Shown here one piece after another: positions 34,457 through 43,716 of a stretch of DNA of 59,407 nucleotides. The position numbers and the translations under genes were made by a program. The number at the start of each line of letters is the position of its first letter. Position 1 is the first letter of the stretch. Source of the DNA: Anaerolineae bacterium (GTDB taxonomy: Bacteria; Chloroflexota; Anaerolineae; Aggregatilineales; Aggregatilineaceae); NCBI GenBank assembly GCA_018432315.1, contig JAHDLB010000022.1:76247-135653 (forward strand), written 5' to 3'. Below the pieces are notes generated by a model. That model was given only the letters and a program-made list of their open reading frames with translations. It was not told the origin of the DNA and ran no database searches.

Positions 34457-35332
34457 ATGAAAACACCCCGTAACCGGCGCGTGGACAACCCGCCGCCGAT
34501 GCGGCTGATGGAACGAGACGTTGAAATCTTGAAGGCCGTGCATGAGTTCCGCATTATGCGCGGAGACCAACTGCAGGCGCTGTTTTTCGGCTCGCAGAGC
34601 ACGACTTCCTATCGACTGTCGCGGCTGTACCAACACGGCTTTTTGGACCGGCATTTTCTGCCAACGCTGGGCGGGCTGGCCAGCAGTCCAGCGCTTTACA
34701 CTTTGGGAAAAAGGGGAGTGGACATCCTGCGGCGGGTGTTGGATTGCGGCCCGAAGGATATCCGGAAGCCACCCAACAATCAGGAGCTCAGTCCGCTGTT
34801 TCTGGAGCACTTGCTACAGATCAACGACTTTCGCGTGGCGGTGACGGTCGCGGCGCGTCATCTGGACTACACTTTGGAAAAGTGGCTCGATGATTACCAG
34901 TTGAAGGCGGACTACGAACGGGTGGTGATTCAAACGCCGCACGGGCGCAAACGCAACGTGTCGCTCATTCCCGACGGATATTTTGTTTTGCAGGTGCCCC
35001 AGGGCCGCGCCTGCTTTTTCCTGGAGCTTGACCGGGGCACGATGACCCGCAGCCGCTTCCGCGACAAAGTCTTGGCTTACCAGGCGTACATCGCCAGCGG
35101 ACAGTATGAGAAGCGGTACGGCACGCGCAGCCTGCGCGTCCTGACCGTCACGTCTGGACCCAAGCGGCTGGAGAACTTAAGGGAAGAAGCTGAGCAGGCT
35201 GGAGGCGGGCGAGTGTTTTGGTTTACGACGAGCAATTTGGTCTCATATGACGCGGTGCTCAGTGGGGCAGTCTGGCAGGTAGCGGGAAGTTCACATTTGG
35301 AAATGATGATTCCGCCTTCAAGCAGAGCCTAA
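34457..35332 (+). CDS. Replication-relaxation family protein 2
   Basis: A 291-residue paralogue of the 30548 gene. It has the same pattern: basic N-terminus, RLMERDVEILKAVHEFRIMR winged helix, YTLGKRGVDILRR, then SLIPDGYFVLQVPQGRACFF and FLELDRGTMTRSRFRDK. In the second block the aspartates and the LELDRGT look like a PD-(D/E)XK-type nuclease motif; that is only a suggestion. The ATG at 34457 follows GAGGG by nine bases; a GTG at 34448 is possible. It starts 19 bases after the ATPase stop, so the two are one operon. Confidence 0.78.
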   Translation: MKTPRNRRVDNPPPMRLMERDVEILKAVHEFRIMRGDQLQALFFGSQSTTSYRLSRLYQHGFLDRHFLPTLGGLASSPALYTLGKRGVDILRRVLDCGPKDIRKPPNNQELSPLFLEHLLQINDFRVAVTVAARHLDYTLEKWLDDYQLKADYERVVIQTPHGRKRNVSLIPDGYFVLQVPQGRACFFLELDRGTMTRSRFRDKVLAYQAYIASGQYEKRYGTRSLRVLTVTSGPKRLENLREEAEQAGGGRVFWFTTSNLVSYDAVLSGAVWQVAGSSHLEMMIPPSSRA

Positions 35333-35402
35333 ATTAGGTCGTCCGCATGTGTGTCCTAGACGTTTTATTTTGCACGAGTATCTTTGGAGAGGCTCGAAAC
35401 AC

Positions 35403-37898
35403 ATGTCACAGATCTTCAGATTGTGGTTGGTCCTGACTATGCTCTCAACGAGTATAGTAGTTGAACAAACGAGCGAAGCGCGGACACAATCCAATTCAGA
35501 AAATTGGTTACTCGGTATCTGGGAAAACGTGGATTCAGAATACGCCCAAATCAAAGGAATAGCTTTCTTGCCAGATGGACAAATCCGTATTTCAAAAATG
35601 GAAGGGATGATGTATGGAGAATACTACTGGATAGATGAAAGTCATATCGGACTAAATCTTGTGTTGCCGGGCCCCGGTGGATACTTTGAGAACTGGAATG
35701 GAGTGGTAGTAGAAATTCTTCTAGAAAATAACTTGCTTAACTGGTCAAACCCTGAGTATTTTTGGCATGGTCCCCATACCTTTCGCAAGATTCATGATTT
35801 CACGGCGGCAAATCAAAACAATTGTCCTGGAACACTCCCAAGTCATATTGTCAAAGACTTTTTTGGCTATGTGACCTATACGGATGGAAGCTCTACTCGC
35901 CTACGAGCACAACCGGCTCTAGACGCTAGCGTTCTGACTAATGTGAGTGAAGGAAGGTGGTTTCGGGTAATAGGAGGTCCCGTCTGTGCTGAGGGATATA
36001 CATGGTGGCAGGTAGAGCTAAAAGATACGCATGACGCAGGCTGGATGGCGGAGGGTGGTGAAAATTACTTTATTGATCTACTTCCATATACAACAACGCA
36101 TCTTCCCAGTATTCATAACCAGCACGAACAGGCACAGGCAGTAGTAACGGGTACCAGAGGAGATTGCCCCGGCGCTGTGCCGCCTCGTTTGACAGTCAAC
36201 CATCGGGGACGCGTAACTTATACAGATGGAAGCCCTACTAACTTACGATCCGGTCCTGCATCAGCAAATATTCTCATGGCTATGCCTGAAGGCTACGAGT
36301 TCGAGGTGATCGGGGGACCAGAGTGCCACAATGGTCTCAACTGGTGGCAGTTGCGCACCCCTGATGGAGTGGCTGGCTGGGCACCTGAGGGCACAGATGG
36401 GGCGGAGTACTGGATTGAGCCACTCCCAATCCAAAGGAATGATGATTCTCAATTGGTTTCTCTGAATACCGCGAACTGCCAAAACGAGCCCCATATTGGC
36501 ATGCGGTTCGTTTGGTACGAACTCGATTCAGCTTCCAACATCGGTGTCCGTGCTTGGCCAACTGCTGAAGCAGCTTTACAGAGTGGTGATGCTGGGTATA
36601 TAGAGACATCAAGTGGGCGCGTATCAATGTCGGGAACGATAGATACGCTGTCTTGGGACTTCCCTTCAGCCATCATGGCCAGAGATTTCACGAACACACA
36701 TCAGGTTCTTGACGGACCCGTTTGTGAGGGCTCCCGCTGCGCTTGGCTTGTTACACTCTACGACGGCTTCGGTTGGGTAAATTGGCACGAAGACTTTTGT
36801 GAGTGGCGTTATGGGGAACCGCCATGGCAAGAAGGGGACGCCCTCACAGTGAATGCTGAACCTTTTTCCCGCATTCCCATCTTCTATGGCGATCCAGTTC
36901 CCGGTACTGATGTGGGGATGTTGGACAATGGAACCGCTGTCTTCGTAGTGGAAGGTCCGGTTACTAATGCTGGATGGTACTCACGGTGGTTTGAGCTCCA
37001 GGCTCCTGTGGCCCCAGACCCCAGTGTTTACGGATACCGCTGGTGGTTGATACGGTCGTCTGACGGGACCACCGGTTATGTTCCAGAAGGGCTGCCGATG
37101 GCTGAACCGTGGCTAGTGAAGTCTGAAATACCCACGCAGTTTGTTGGGGCAGATCTTCCCTGGAGCATCACCTACATGTACGTTCCGGCGCCAGTTGCTC
37201 TAGATGAGATTGCCGTTCACCGCGCACCGAATGAGACGAGCTCTATCTCAGGCTACCTGGAACCACTGAGATATTATGCCTATACCCCCGATCCACAAGT
37301 TCCTTATTGGATGCATATCACCAACCCTTATGGATTGTCAGGTTGGGTTGATCTTCGGCAAGTATCCAACCTAATCAGAGTTGGGAATTTGCTGCAAAGT
37401 GATTTAACCGATCCTCGCATTGAGGAGATTATCGCTCAGTCACACATTGCTACCTTGACTACATTAGACCAGTTGGAGCCCGAACAACTGCAAATCCTGC
37501 AAAGCGCCCTTGACCAGGAAGGTCTACAACTGGTCGTTCAATTGGCGGATACTGCGGCATTCCTCATCGAAAACTTTCCAGTGGGAGATAGTGTCGCCAA
37601 GCTCGACTTGATATGTCTTCCGAATACTGCATTAGGACTAGTTCATCCGAATGTTGCCAGTGAGATTGGTGATATGGTCTGTACGTTGCTGGAGCTAACG
37701 CCAAAAAACCCGAATCCATTTTTTGCACTGGCAACGATAACTGCGAATCCCGATTTATACATCGACTCCTGGTATCTTCCTCTACAAACACAATTTCTTG
37801 ATCGAGTCTCAGGTGCTTGTCTGTTTGCCGATCTGTTCATAGATAGCGGAGGCGGTGACTATTGCGAAGGCAAAAACGAGTTTGATTTCTGGCAATAG
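35403..37898 (+). CDS. Secreted SH3b-repeat protein
   Basis: An 831-residue exported protein. The signal peptide (MSQIFRLWLVLTMLSTSIVV) is cut near SEA. Several bacterial SH3 (SH3b) units follow. Two share GRVTYTDGS or GYVTYTDGS, LR..PA, a VIGGP strand and a WWQ.. end; others are more diverged (about 350-620). SH3b domains bind cell-wall peptides or carbohydrate. The last 200 residues are helical and tied to no family. The start is set by GGAGAGG. It ends at a bidirectional terminator. Confidence 0.78.
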   Translation: MSQIFRLWLVLTMLSTSIVVEQTSEARTQSNSENWLLGIWENVDSEYAQIKGIAFLPDGQIRISKMEGMMYGEYYWIDESHIGLNLVLPGPGGYFENWNGVVVEILLENNLLNWSNPEYFWHGPHTFRKIHDFTAANQNNCPGTLPSHIVKDFFGYVTYTDGSSTRLRAQPALDASVLTNVSEGRWFRVIGGPVCAEGYTWWQVELKDTHDAGWMAEGGENYFIDLLPYTTTHLPSIHNQHEQAQAVVTGTRGDCPGAVPPRLTVNHRGRVTYTDGSPTNLRSGPASANILMAMPEGYEFEVIGGPECHNGLNWWQLRTPDGVAGWAPEGTDGAEYWIEPLPIQRNDDSQLVSLNTANCQNEPHIGMRFVWYELDSASNIGVRAWPTAEAALQSGDAGYIETSSGRVSMSGTIDTLSWDFPSAIMARDFTNTHQVLDGPVCEGSRCAWLVTLYDGFGWVNWHEDFCEWRYGEPPWQEGDALTVNAEPFSRIPIFYGDPVPGTDVGMLDNGTAVFVVEGPVTNAGWYSRWFELQAPVAPDPSVYGYRWWLIRSSDGTTGYVPEGLPMAEPWLVKSEIPTQFVGADLPWSITYMYVPAPVALDEIAVHRAPNETSSISGYLEPLRYYAYTPDPQVPYWMHITNPYGLSGWVDLRQVSNLIRVGNLLQSDLTDPRIEEIIAQSHIATLTTLDQLEPEQLQILQSALDQEGLQLVVQLADTAAFLIENFPVGDSVAKLDLICLPNTALGLVHPNVASEIGDMVCTLLELTPKNPNPFFALATITANPDLYIDSWYLPLQTQFLDRVSGACLFADLFIDSGGGDYCEGKNEFDFWQ

Positions 37899-37907
37899 GC
37901 TTTGCTC

Positions 37908-37937
37908 CTAGGGTAGCCCCAGTAAAGGCTACCCTAG
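37908..37937. terminator. Bidirectional terminator
   Basis: An 11-base-pair perfect stem (CTAGGGTAGCC at 37908-37918 with GGCTACCCTAG at 37927-37937, loop of eight) lies between the convergent genes ending at 37898 (+) and 37929 (-). It overlaps the end of the minus-strand coding region by nine bases. Confidence 0.72.
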
Positions 37938-38450
37938 ATATGTCATGACGATTTTTCGCAGGACAAATACTACAACGAACCCAACAGAGATAAAGTAAGC
38001 CCAAGCTTCTCCCTGTGATATGTAACGGGCGGTCCATGTTCCTGACGGCTTCGGTTTTCTGGATTCCCCCTTTGGTACGTAACGAGGAACCCACGCACCC
38101 GGGCCTGGTTCACTGGGAAGCAAAGCGCCTTCGACCAAAATAATAAAAAGCGTCCATACATAGTATTCCATTCGCAGAAGGAGGATTACGATAAATAAAA
38201 AGAAATAGCGATAACCCCAGGTTTCCACCTGTATAACGGCACGAGCACTCCAGGTCGCTGGTCCTGGTTCACCAGTATGAAACAGGGAGCCAATAAATCC
38301 GACCACAAGAAATACGGGGACATAGTACTCCAACGGAAATGTCAGAATAACTACGGTTGAGACTATGGCGTATAGCCGCAGCGGCCAACCGGTTACCTTC
38401 CAAAACGAGCGCGTCAGATATTTCTGAATCAAGTCATACATTACTCCCAT
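37929..38450 (-). CDS. Small membrane protein with repeated loop
   Basis: A 173-residue membrane protein with four or five hydrophobic helices. A loop motif is repeated: GEPGPATWSARAV near 60 and SEPGPGAWVPRYV near 112, each followed by a further helix. This suggests an internal duplication. No family recognised. The start may be ATG 38450 or 38441. Confidence 0.65.
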   Translation of the reverse strand: MGVMYDLIQKYLTRSFWKVTGWPLRLYAIVSTVVILTFPLEYYVPVFLVVGFIGSLFHTGEPGPATWSARAVIQVETWGYRYFFLFIVILLLRMEYYVWTLFIILVEGALLPSEPGPGAWVPRYVPKGESRKPKPSGTWTARYISQGEAWAYFISVGFVVVFVLRKIVMTYLG

Positions 38451-38533
38451 AGGCGTGATTATAGAACACGCAGAGATCGTCCTGAGCGATCAATCAAGGT
38501 GTGGATCTAGCCGAGGGTGAGATTTTGCCCAAA

Positions 38534-38542
38534 TGATACAAT
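38534..38542 (+). promoter_or_regulatory. Extended -10 promoter of the first TA copy
   Basis: TGATACAAT provides an extended -10 (TACAAT at 38537-38542) eight bases before ATG 38551, with no ribosome site. The same element precedes the second copy at 43438-43446, so it was duplicated with the locus. Confidence 0.6.
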
Positions 38543-38550
38543 ACCCCGCG

Positions 38551-38811
38551 ATGAGCGAAGACACCATCACCCTACCAACTTCGACGTTGGAGAAATTCTC
38601 GCAATTGGCTCAGTTATTGGAGCAAGCAGGGCGGCTGGCGCGTGAGATCAGCCAGGAGAAACGCGAGTCCATCGCCGATTCTCAGTCTTGGTACTGGACG
38701 CAGATGTGGCAAACGCTGGAACGTGAGGCAGATAACGCCCTGGCAAAGGGCGAGTATCGCGAATTTGACAGCGCCGAGGCGCTCATTACCGACCTACACG
38801 CCCATGTATGA
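38551..38811 (+). CDS. Antitoxin of duplicated TA locus, copy 1
   Basis: An 86-residue protein nearly identical to the one at 43456-43716. Residues 11-63 differ at only a few places. It is mostly helical (STLEKFSQLAQLLEQAGRLA), fits small RelB-like antitoxins and overlaps a RelE/ParE-type toxin start by four bases. Its toxin here is cut short, so it may now be an orphan that still binds the intact toxin from copy 2. Confidence 0.8.
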   Translation: MSEDTITLPTSTLEKFSQLAQLLEQAGRLAREISQEKRESIADSQSWYWTQMWQTLEREADNALAKGEYREFDSAEALITDLHAHV

Positions 38812-38984
38812 AAGTGGTCTATCTTCGACCATTTGCCAAGCAGTATAAAAAGTTACCTGCGAAAGTCCGTGAGAAATTTGATCAGCGGCTACGTCGCTTG
38901 GTGAAATACCCCCAACACCCATCTCTGCGCGCCCGCAAGATGGTCAACCGCGAGGAAGTCTGGAAATCACCATCAAGTCTTTAA
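38808..38984 (+). pseudogene. Truncated RelE/ParE-type toxin
   Basis: The first 53 codons match the full toxin at 43713-43970 (MKVVYLRPFAKQYKKLP, RKMVNREE). After GAAGTCTGGAAATC the sequence diverges abruptly and a TAA follows, leaving 58 residues instead of 85. The missing part includes the C-terminal strand with the catalytic end. The breakpoint marks a recombination or deletion edge just before the cysteine-rich surface gene. Confidence 0.85.
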
Positions 38985-39017
38985 ATTCATAGTTTTTTCT
39001 GTCATGCTGCTTAGGCT

Positions 39018-42000
39018 ATGCCTATTTGCGGCGAATTACTCAGCTGGCTACGACTATTTTGGTTTCGCCTAGTTGGGTTGGAAACGCAGAGACAAGGCAG
39101 TAGACAAGGCGGATTTGCCATCACCGCCTCGATGCTCCTTATCGGGGCCGTAATGATCGTCTCAGCCGCCATAATTCCTTTAGCCAGCTACATTTCCAAC
39201 ACGAGCACTGATAACCGTTCCAGCGCCTCATCGGAACAATGTGCCTGGTGCGCCGGAAATGACCAATGCTATCAATCTACTGGCCATGCGCCCGAATCTG
39301 GTGGTCCAGTTGCCGTTTGCGGCGGCCTTTCCTGCTGCACTGGATACGTTCCAGCCGGTAGTGGCGGGAGCGGCGGAAGTGAACAACCGGCTCCACAGAG
39401 TTGTGCTTCCGGCTGGTCCTGCAACGGCAAGTGTGCCGACGGAAACACCGTGAAGCTCTTCAAAAACACCTGGTGCGACGGAAAAGCACAATGGCTTTGG
39501 GAAGCTGCTGGTAACAACAGTGGTTGTGGAGGATCTCCTTCCACACCAAAGAGTGAAGGGTGTGGAAGCACAGCAGGCGGGTCACAGAGCACGCCAGACA
39601 CGACATTGGGCCAAGGATGCAGCACCCGTGGCACTGCTTGCCCGGCTGGAACTATTTGTTGTGGTGGGTGTATTGATGGTTGTCGCCCGGCGACTCAAGG
39701 TTGTAATGCCTGGATTGATCAGGAGTGCACCGTAGCCGGTTGTGGTGGAGAAGGTACCGCCCCGGCCCCTGGAGAAAGCTGTTGTCCTGGGCTAACAAAA
39801 TGTGCAAATGGTCGATGCGCCAAGTCTTGCCCCCTAGACCAAAATCCGGTCTGCGGCGGAATCAGAGAAGGAAGCGATTGTCAAAACGGTGGGAAGTGGG
39901 TTTGTGAGTCCGAAGATCCGGGTGGCAGTGGGCACTGTGAAGGAGGATCATGGAGTGTTGGTACAGGCGGGGCCGGTGGTGCTACCGAGCCAAAACAGCA
40001 GTGTTCAACTCCGCTAGGAACACTCAGCGATGGCGAGAGTAGGCAAGCTCAGCAATGCGGAACAAATGACTGTCCTTCAAACCAAAAGGCGAAGTATGTC
40101 TGCCAAGATGGGGTGGCCGCCAAATCGTGTGTCGCCAGTCAAGAGTGCGGAGCAGAAGCCTGCGAATATAACTCATTAGGACAATGTAATGCTTCCAAAG
40201 ACAAGCGTTGTTCTTGCTCTGGTGGAACCTGCTATTGGAGAGCCGACACTACGTGTTCCACTTGTTCAACACCAGTCGGTACTCTAAACCACGGCGAGAG
40301 CAGGCAAGCTCAGCAGTGTGGAACAGATGGTTGTCCCTCAACGCAGCGCGCCGAATATGGTTGCGATGGTGGAGCAGCAACCAAATCATGTGTGAGTGTG
40401 GGGTGTGTTAGTCCCGAAGAATGCGCACGACATAATCTGTTTTCCCCGTACGAAGCAGGGGCTGGGAAATGCGCGAATATCCTTCCAACGTTTATCGACG
40501 GATGTTATGAATGCCAGATCAACCAGGGTGACCAGTGCCAGCTTGACCGCTGTACTTGTCCAGATGGCGGTACAGTGGGGAATCAAGAAGAATGTGGCGG
40601 ACAGAGCGAATCAGAATTGCCAGAAAACGAATTTGGAGACATCGCGGGCGATCCGACTCAAGTCGAGGATACATCTCAATGTAAGGACGATCAAAAGGGC
40701 ACATGCCCGGATGGCCAGGAATGCGTCTGGATGGCTCCGTACGGAATTGGGAACTTCTACCAGTGTCTTGATGAGGCTGAAGTGAATCTCATCGAGCCGG
40801 ATGCACCCCAAAATGCTGCCCCGGATACCGTTGAGCAGGAGGAATTAGGGGAAACCTCTCAGCGCAGTTCAGATCAGACCGAGGACTTGCCATCTGATGA
40901 GAAATCGTGTGGATTCACCTGTACATTGCGAGAACTCCTCCAGCCGGTTGTTTCAACGATAGTCCAGAACCGTGAGGAGTTGGCGCAGAAAGCTATTGAC
41001 ACTTACTACACCAATCAGGTGACGTGCGGCACCATTCGATTCCAGGACGACTGTGAAAAAGTCCTCGGCTGCACATTGGACACAACGGGAGTGGGCTATG
41101 TTTGCAGGCCGGACCCTTCCTACGCGCAGATTAATACAGAACAGCAATGCCCTACAGCGAACTTCTTGATCAATGGTCACTCCATGCCTATCACGGCCAA
41201 GGTCGGCTTTGCTGGGTATGGTGAAGACGGTTTTTGTTATCAGTGCGTAGACTCATCTTCTGGCCCAAGATATGTGGTCGCAGACAATTACCAGTGTCGA
41301 AAGATGAATCAGCCAAGGGTCGAGGCGGATTTCCCCCAGTCCCCCTGCTATTCGTTTTCTGCGGAAAATTGCCGACAAGACACCACCTGCACGATTATCG
41401 AAGGACAATGTAAACCGGTATCCGATCTCGTAAATGCTGAACAGCCGTTAGAAGTCCGGCTGGAAACCGAGAATATTGACGTGCCGCTATATACCAAGAC
41501 CATGAACTATGCCTTTAATATCTTGCCCGATCATATTTATGAGAACCTCACAAAAATCCAATTGATTGAGTATATTCCAGGCCATTGGTACGCCGGTGCT
41601 TGTGGGATAAATGGTGGATCAAACGTTGCCCTAACATCAGCTTGTCACTGCGCGGACACCGGCTTGAGCTCTGATGTGCACGCTCGTATATCATGTGACG
41701 TCACTCTTGAGGACGGCGTCGATCCGGCACTGCTACACACGACCGTCCATGAAATTAATCACCTCAATTATGATCGCACCTATATCGAGTCGCCGTATTG
41801 TGAGGACCCTTCGGGAACATGCGCGGTGTCCGAAGCTTTGCATGTTGCGTCTGCATTGGGGCCAAATCCCCTCGAGTTTGATAGTCGAGACAAGTTGGCT
41901 AATGACGATGAGTACCTTCAAAGCATCTATGCTTCCGACGAGGATCCTGCCTATGAAGTCTTGAATGAGTTGTTGACCTGGTACGTACTTAGCCCAGATA

Positions 42001-42119
42001 AGCTTCAGGCAGAGTTCCCGGACGTATATGAAGTGGCTAGGACGCTCTATCAAGGAGCGGAATACGAGCGCTTTGTCGATGAAAACGGCATACAAATGAT
42101 TAGAAGAAAAACACTATGA
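39018..42119 (+). CDS. Cysteine-rich surface protein with HExxH domain
   Basis: A 1033-residue protein. A basic N-terminus and one hydrophobic helix (GGFAITASMLLIGAVMIVSA, about 32-55) anchor or export it. Residues 75-560 are extremely rich in cysteine, glycine and serine, with repeated units such as CSTPLGTL.DGESRQAQQCG and CSTPVGTLNHGESRQAQQCG, consistent with many disulfides. The C-terminal part (about 800-1010) contains HEINH at 911-915 in TTVHEINHLNYDRTY, the zinc-binding HExxH of metallopeptidases. A family cannot be named. It begins after the truncated toxin and overlaps the next gene by four bases, so the two likely act at the cell surface together. Confidence 0.75.
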   Translation: MPICGELLSWLRLFWFRLVGLETQRQGSRQGGFAITASMLLIGAVMIVSAAIIPLASYISNTSTDNRSSASSEQCAWCAGNDQCYQSTGHAPESGGPVAVCGGLSCCTGYVPAGSGGSGGSEQPAPQSCASGWSCNGKCADGNTVKLFKNTWCDGKAQWLWEAAGNNSGCGGSPSTPKSEGCGSTAGGSQSTPDTTLGQGCSTRGTACPAGTICCGGCIDGCRPATQGCNAWIDQECTVAGCGGEGTAPAPGESCCPGLTKCANGRCAKSCPLDQNPVCGGIREGSDCQNGGKWVCESEDPGGSGHCEGGSWSVGTGGAGGATEPKQQCSTPLGTLSDGESRQAQQCGTNDCPSNQKAKYVCQDGVAAKSCVASQECGAEACEYNSLGQCNASKDKRCSCSGGTCYWRADTTCSTCSTPVGTLNHGESRQAQQCGTDGCPSTQRAEYGCDGGAATKSCVSVGCVSPEECARHNLFSPYEAGAGKCANILPTFIDGCYECQINQGDQCQLDRCTCPDGGTVGNQEECGGQSESELPENEFGDIAGDPTQVEDTSQCKDDQKGTCPDGQECVWMAPYGIGNFYQCLDEAEVNLIEPDAPQNAAPDTVEQEELGETSQRSSDQTEDLPSDEKSCGFTCTLRELLQPVVSTIVQNREELAQKAIDTYYTNQVTCGTIRFQDDCEKVLGCTLDTTGVGYVCRPDPSYAQINTEQQCPTANFLINGHSMPITAKVGFAGYGEDGFCYQCVDSSSGPRYVVADNYQCRKMNQPRVEADFPQSPCYSFSAENCRQDTTCTIIEGQCKPVSDLVNAEQPLEVRLETENIDVPLYTKTMNYAFNILPDHIYENLTKIQLIEYIPGHWYAGACGINGGSNVALTSACHCADTGLSSDVHARISCDVTLEDGVDPALLHTTVHEINHLNYDRTYIESPYCEDPSGTCAVSEALHVASALGPNPLEFDSRDKLANDDEYLQSIYASDEDPAYEVLNELLTWYVLSPDKLQAEFPDVYEVARTLYQGAEYERFVDENGIQMIRRKTL

Positions 42120-42853
42120 AACGAAAACTATGGCTCTTATTCCTGTTTGGCTTCCTTTTCATGTTGAATCGCCAGGCGCTGGCAGAAAAGCCAACCTTTG
42201 ACGAACTGGGTCATGGTGTGTCTGAGACGGTGGAATCCTTTGGAGATCCGTTGAAAATCACGCCAGAAGACGGGTTCCTGGTTTATTGGTATGAGTCCCG
42301 AATCAATCCGGAAAAGGCAACTCTATTGTTCGTCATCGATCAACAGGTTGTTGTTGTCAGTGAGGGCATTGCTCGAAAGAAGTTCTCACTGAATTTCTAT
42401 TTGACCCAATATGGGCAACCCGACCAGTCAATTCTTGTCGCTGATAGTGGTTCCTCTCTTGACACAATCCACGTGTGGGAAGATGACCGTTTGGCTGTTC
42501 TGGCAACCGGTAGCAGTGCGACTGATCTGGTAAAAAAGCAAGAGAAGTTCCTTGATTTGGATACCTACTGGCGCAGATGGAAGATAGCTCCCACGACGTC
42601 GGCTTCAAATCCGATCAGTCTTCCTACTCCCACCCCATACCAAGCCCCCCAGCAGTCAAATGGCTGGCGAGACCTGCCAAACCAACCATTGGTCCTCCTG
42701 GGATTTGTGATTGCTTCAACCTTCTTGGGCGGCTTGCTGGCCGTTATTCATATCAGAAAAAGACGACGGCACAACGACACTCAACTAAGCCTGGATGTTT
42801 CTGGGAGGGAGGCTGATCAATCTCCCCCTGGCCAGCCAGATACTGAACTGTAG
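42116..42853 (+). CDS. Membrane-anchored protein with signal peptide
   Basis: A 245-residue protein coupled to the previous gene by ATGA. It has a signal peptide (MKRKLWLLFLFGFLFMLNRQ, cut after ALA), an extracellular domain of about 160 residues and a proline-rich linker. One membrane helix (LVLLGFVIASTFLGGLLAVI) lies near residues 190-210, with a basic then acidic cytosolic tail. No family recognised; probably a partner of the HExxH protein. Confidence 0.72.
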   Translation: MKRKLWLLFLFGFLFMLNRQALAEKPTFDELGHGVSETVESFGDPLKITPEDGFLVYWYESRINPEKATLLFVIDQQVVVVSEGIARKKFSLNFYLTQYGQPDQSILVADSGSSLDTIHVWEDDRLAVLATGSSATDLVKKQEKFLDLDTYWRRWKIAPTTSASNPISLPTPTPYQAPQQSNGWRDLPNQPLVLLGFVIASTFLGGLLAVIHIRKRRRHNDTQLSLDVSGREADQSPPGQPDTEL

Positions 42854-42880
42854 GCTATCCCTCTTTGATATCTCGGTGAC

Positions 42881-42889
42881 TGCTATAAT
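42881..42889 (+). promoter_or_regulatory. Extended -10 promoter
   Basis: TGCTATAAT is a consensus extended -10 (TATAAT at 42884-42889), 25 bases before the GTG at 42915. No well-spaced -35 is seen, as is usual for extended -10 promoters. Confidence 0.55.
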
Positions 42890-42914
42890 GAGGTCGTCAC
42901 AAGAAGGGACCAAA

Positions 42915-43322
42915 GTGAAGTTACATGGTTACGAGTTTCTGGGCCGGAAGAACTCAGAAGCTGGCAAAGCCGAGATAAGAACCAGAGTCGATAAGATGGC
43001 CGCCCTCATGAAGGATCAGGCGGAAAGCCTGCTTGAATCGTCTGGCGAAGCCGCCGCCGCAGATTACCTGAGGGCTCTGGAACATCTGGATATATTGATC
43101 GATATTGCCTCATCCCGAGTTCATGACGACCAAGACCGCCAGCGCTTTGTGCAAGCCGTTAAAGATGCCATGCAAGCTCTAGAGAAATCAATTACGGTGG
43201 GAAAGCCTGATGAAGTCAAAGAGCGAGCCGTTGCACTAGCTGAGAATCCGATGTCTCTGGCCCAAGAAATCCGTTATTTACTTGCCAGGCGATTTCGCGG
43301 TCGAGTGTCCTGGACAGAGTAA
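42915..43322 (+). CDS. Small helical hypothetical protein
   Basis: A 135-residue protein, almost all helix (KAEIRTRVDKMAALMKDQ, ALEHLDILIDIASSRVHDD, VKDAMQALEKSIT), likely a coiled or helical-bundle protein. The start GTG 42915 is preferred because AAGGGA lies seven bases before it and a promoter overlaps the alternative ATG at 42888. It stands alone between the surface genes and the second TA copy. No family recognised. Confidence 0.62.
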   Translation: MKLHGYEFLGRKNSEAGKAEIRTRVDKMAALMKDQAESLLESSGEAAAADYLRALEHLDILIDIASSRVHDDQDRQRFVQAVKDAMQALEKSITVGKPDEVKERAVALAENPMSLAQEIRYLLARRFRGRVSWTE

Positions 43323-43437
43323 TCCAAAGCGGTCAGGCACGGAGCGCCATCCCTGACGATCCGCCCGATTTCGAAGCCAATTGGGCTTGTTGGCTGGAGG
43401 AACAAATGGTGCGGAACCGCATAATCTGGCCCCAAAA

Positions 43438-43446
43438 TGATACAAT
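43438..43446 (+). promoter_or_regulatory. Extended -10 promoter of the second TA copy
   Basis: TGATACAAT with TACAAT at 43441-43446, nine bases before ATG 43456; matches copy 1. Confidence 0.6.
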
Positions 43447-43455
43447 ACCCCCCAA

Positions 43456-43716
43456 ATGACCAAAGACACGATCACCTTACCGGCCTCGACGTTGGAGAAG
43501 TTCTCGCAACTGGCTCAGTTATTGGAGCAAGCAGGGCGGCTGGCGCGTGAGATCAGCCAGGAGAAACGCGAGTCCATCGCCGATTCTCAGTCTTGGTACT
43601 GGACGCAGATGTGGCAAGCGATGGAACGCGAGGCGGATGACGCTCTGGCGCAGGGTGAGTATCGCGAATTTGACAGCGCCGAGGCGCTCATTGCCGACCT
43701 ACACGCCCATGTATGA
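43456..43716 (+). CDS. Antitoxin of duplicated TA locus, copy 2
   Basis: An 86-residue antitoxin, close twin of 38551-38811; most differences are in the last third (AMEREADDALAQGEYR). It is small and helical, with a C-terminal toxin-wrapping tail. It overlaps the toxin by four bases. It probably binds the toxin and represses the leaderless promoter upstream. Confidence 0.85.
   Translation: MTKDTITLPASTLEKFSQLAQLLEQAGRLAREISQEKRESIADSQSWYWTQMWQAMEREADDALAQGEYREFDSAEALIADLHAHV

Noticed and set aside
34025-34810. A 261-codon minus-strand frame across the VirD4-like and second replication-relaxation genes
   Set aside because: It spans two genes on the other strand, each with clear motifs; treated as a shadow.
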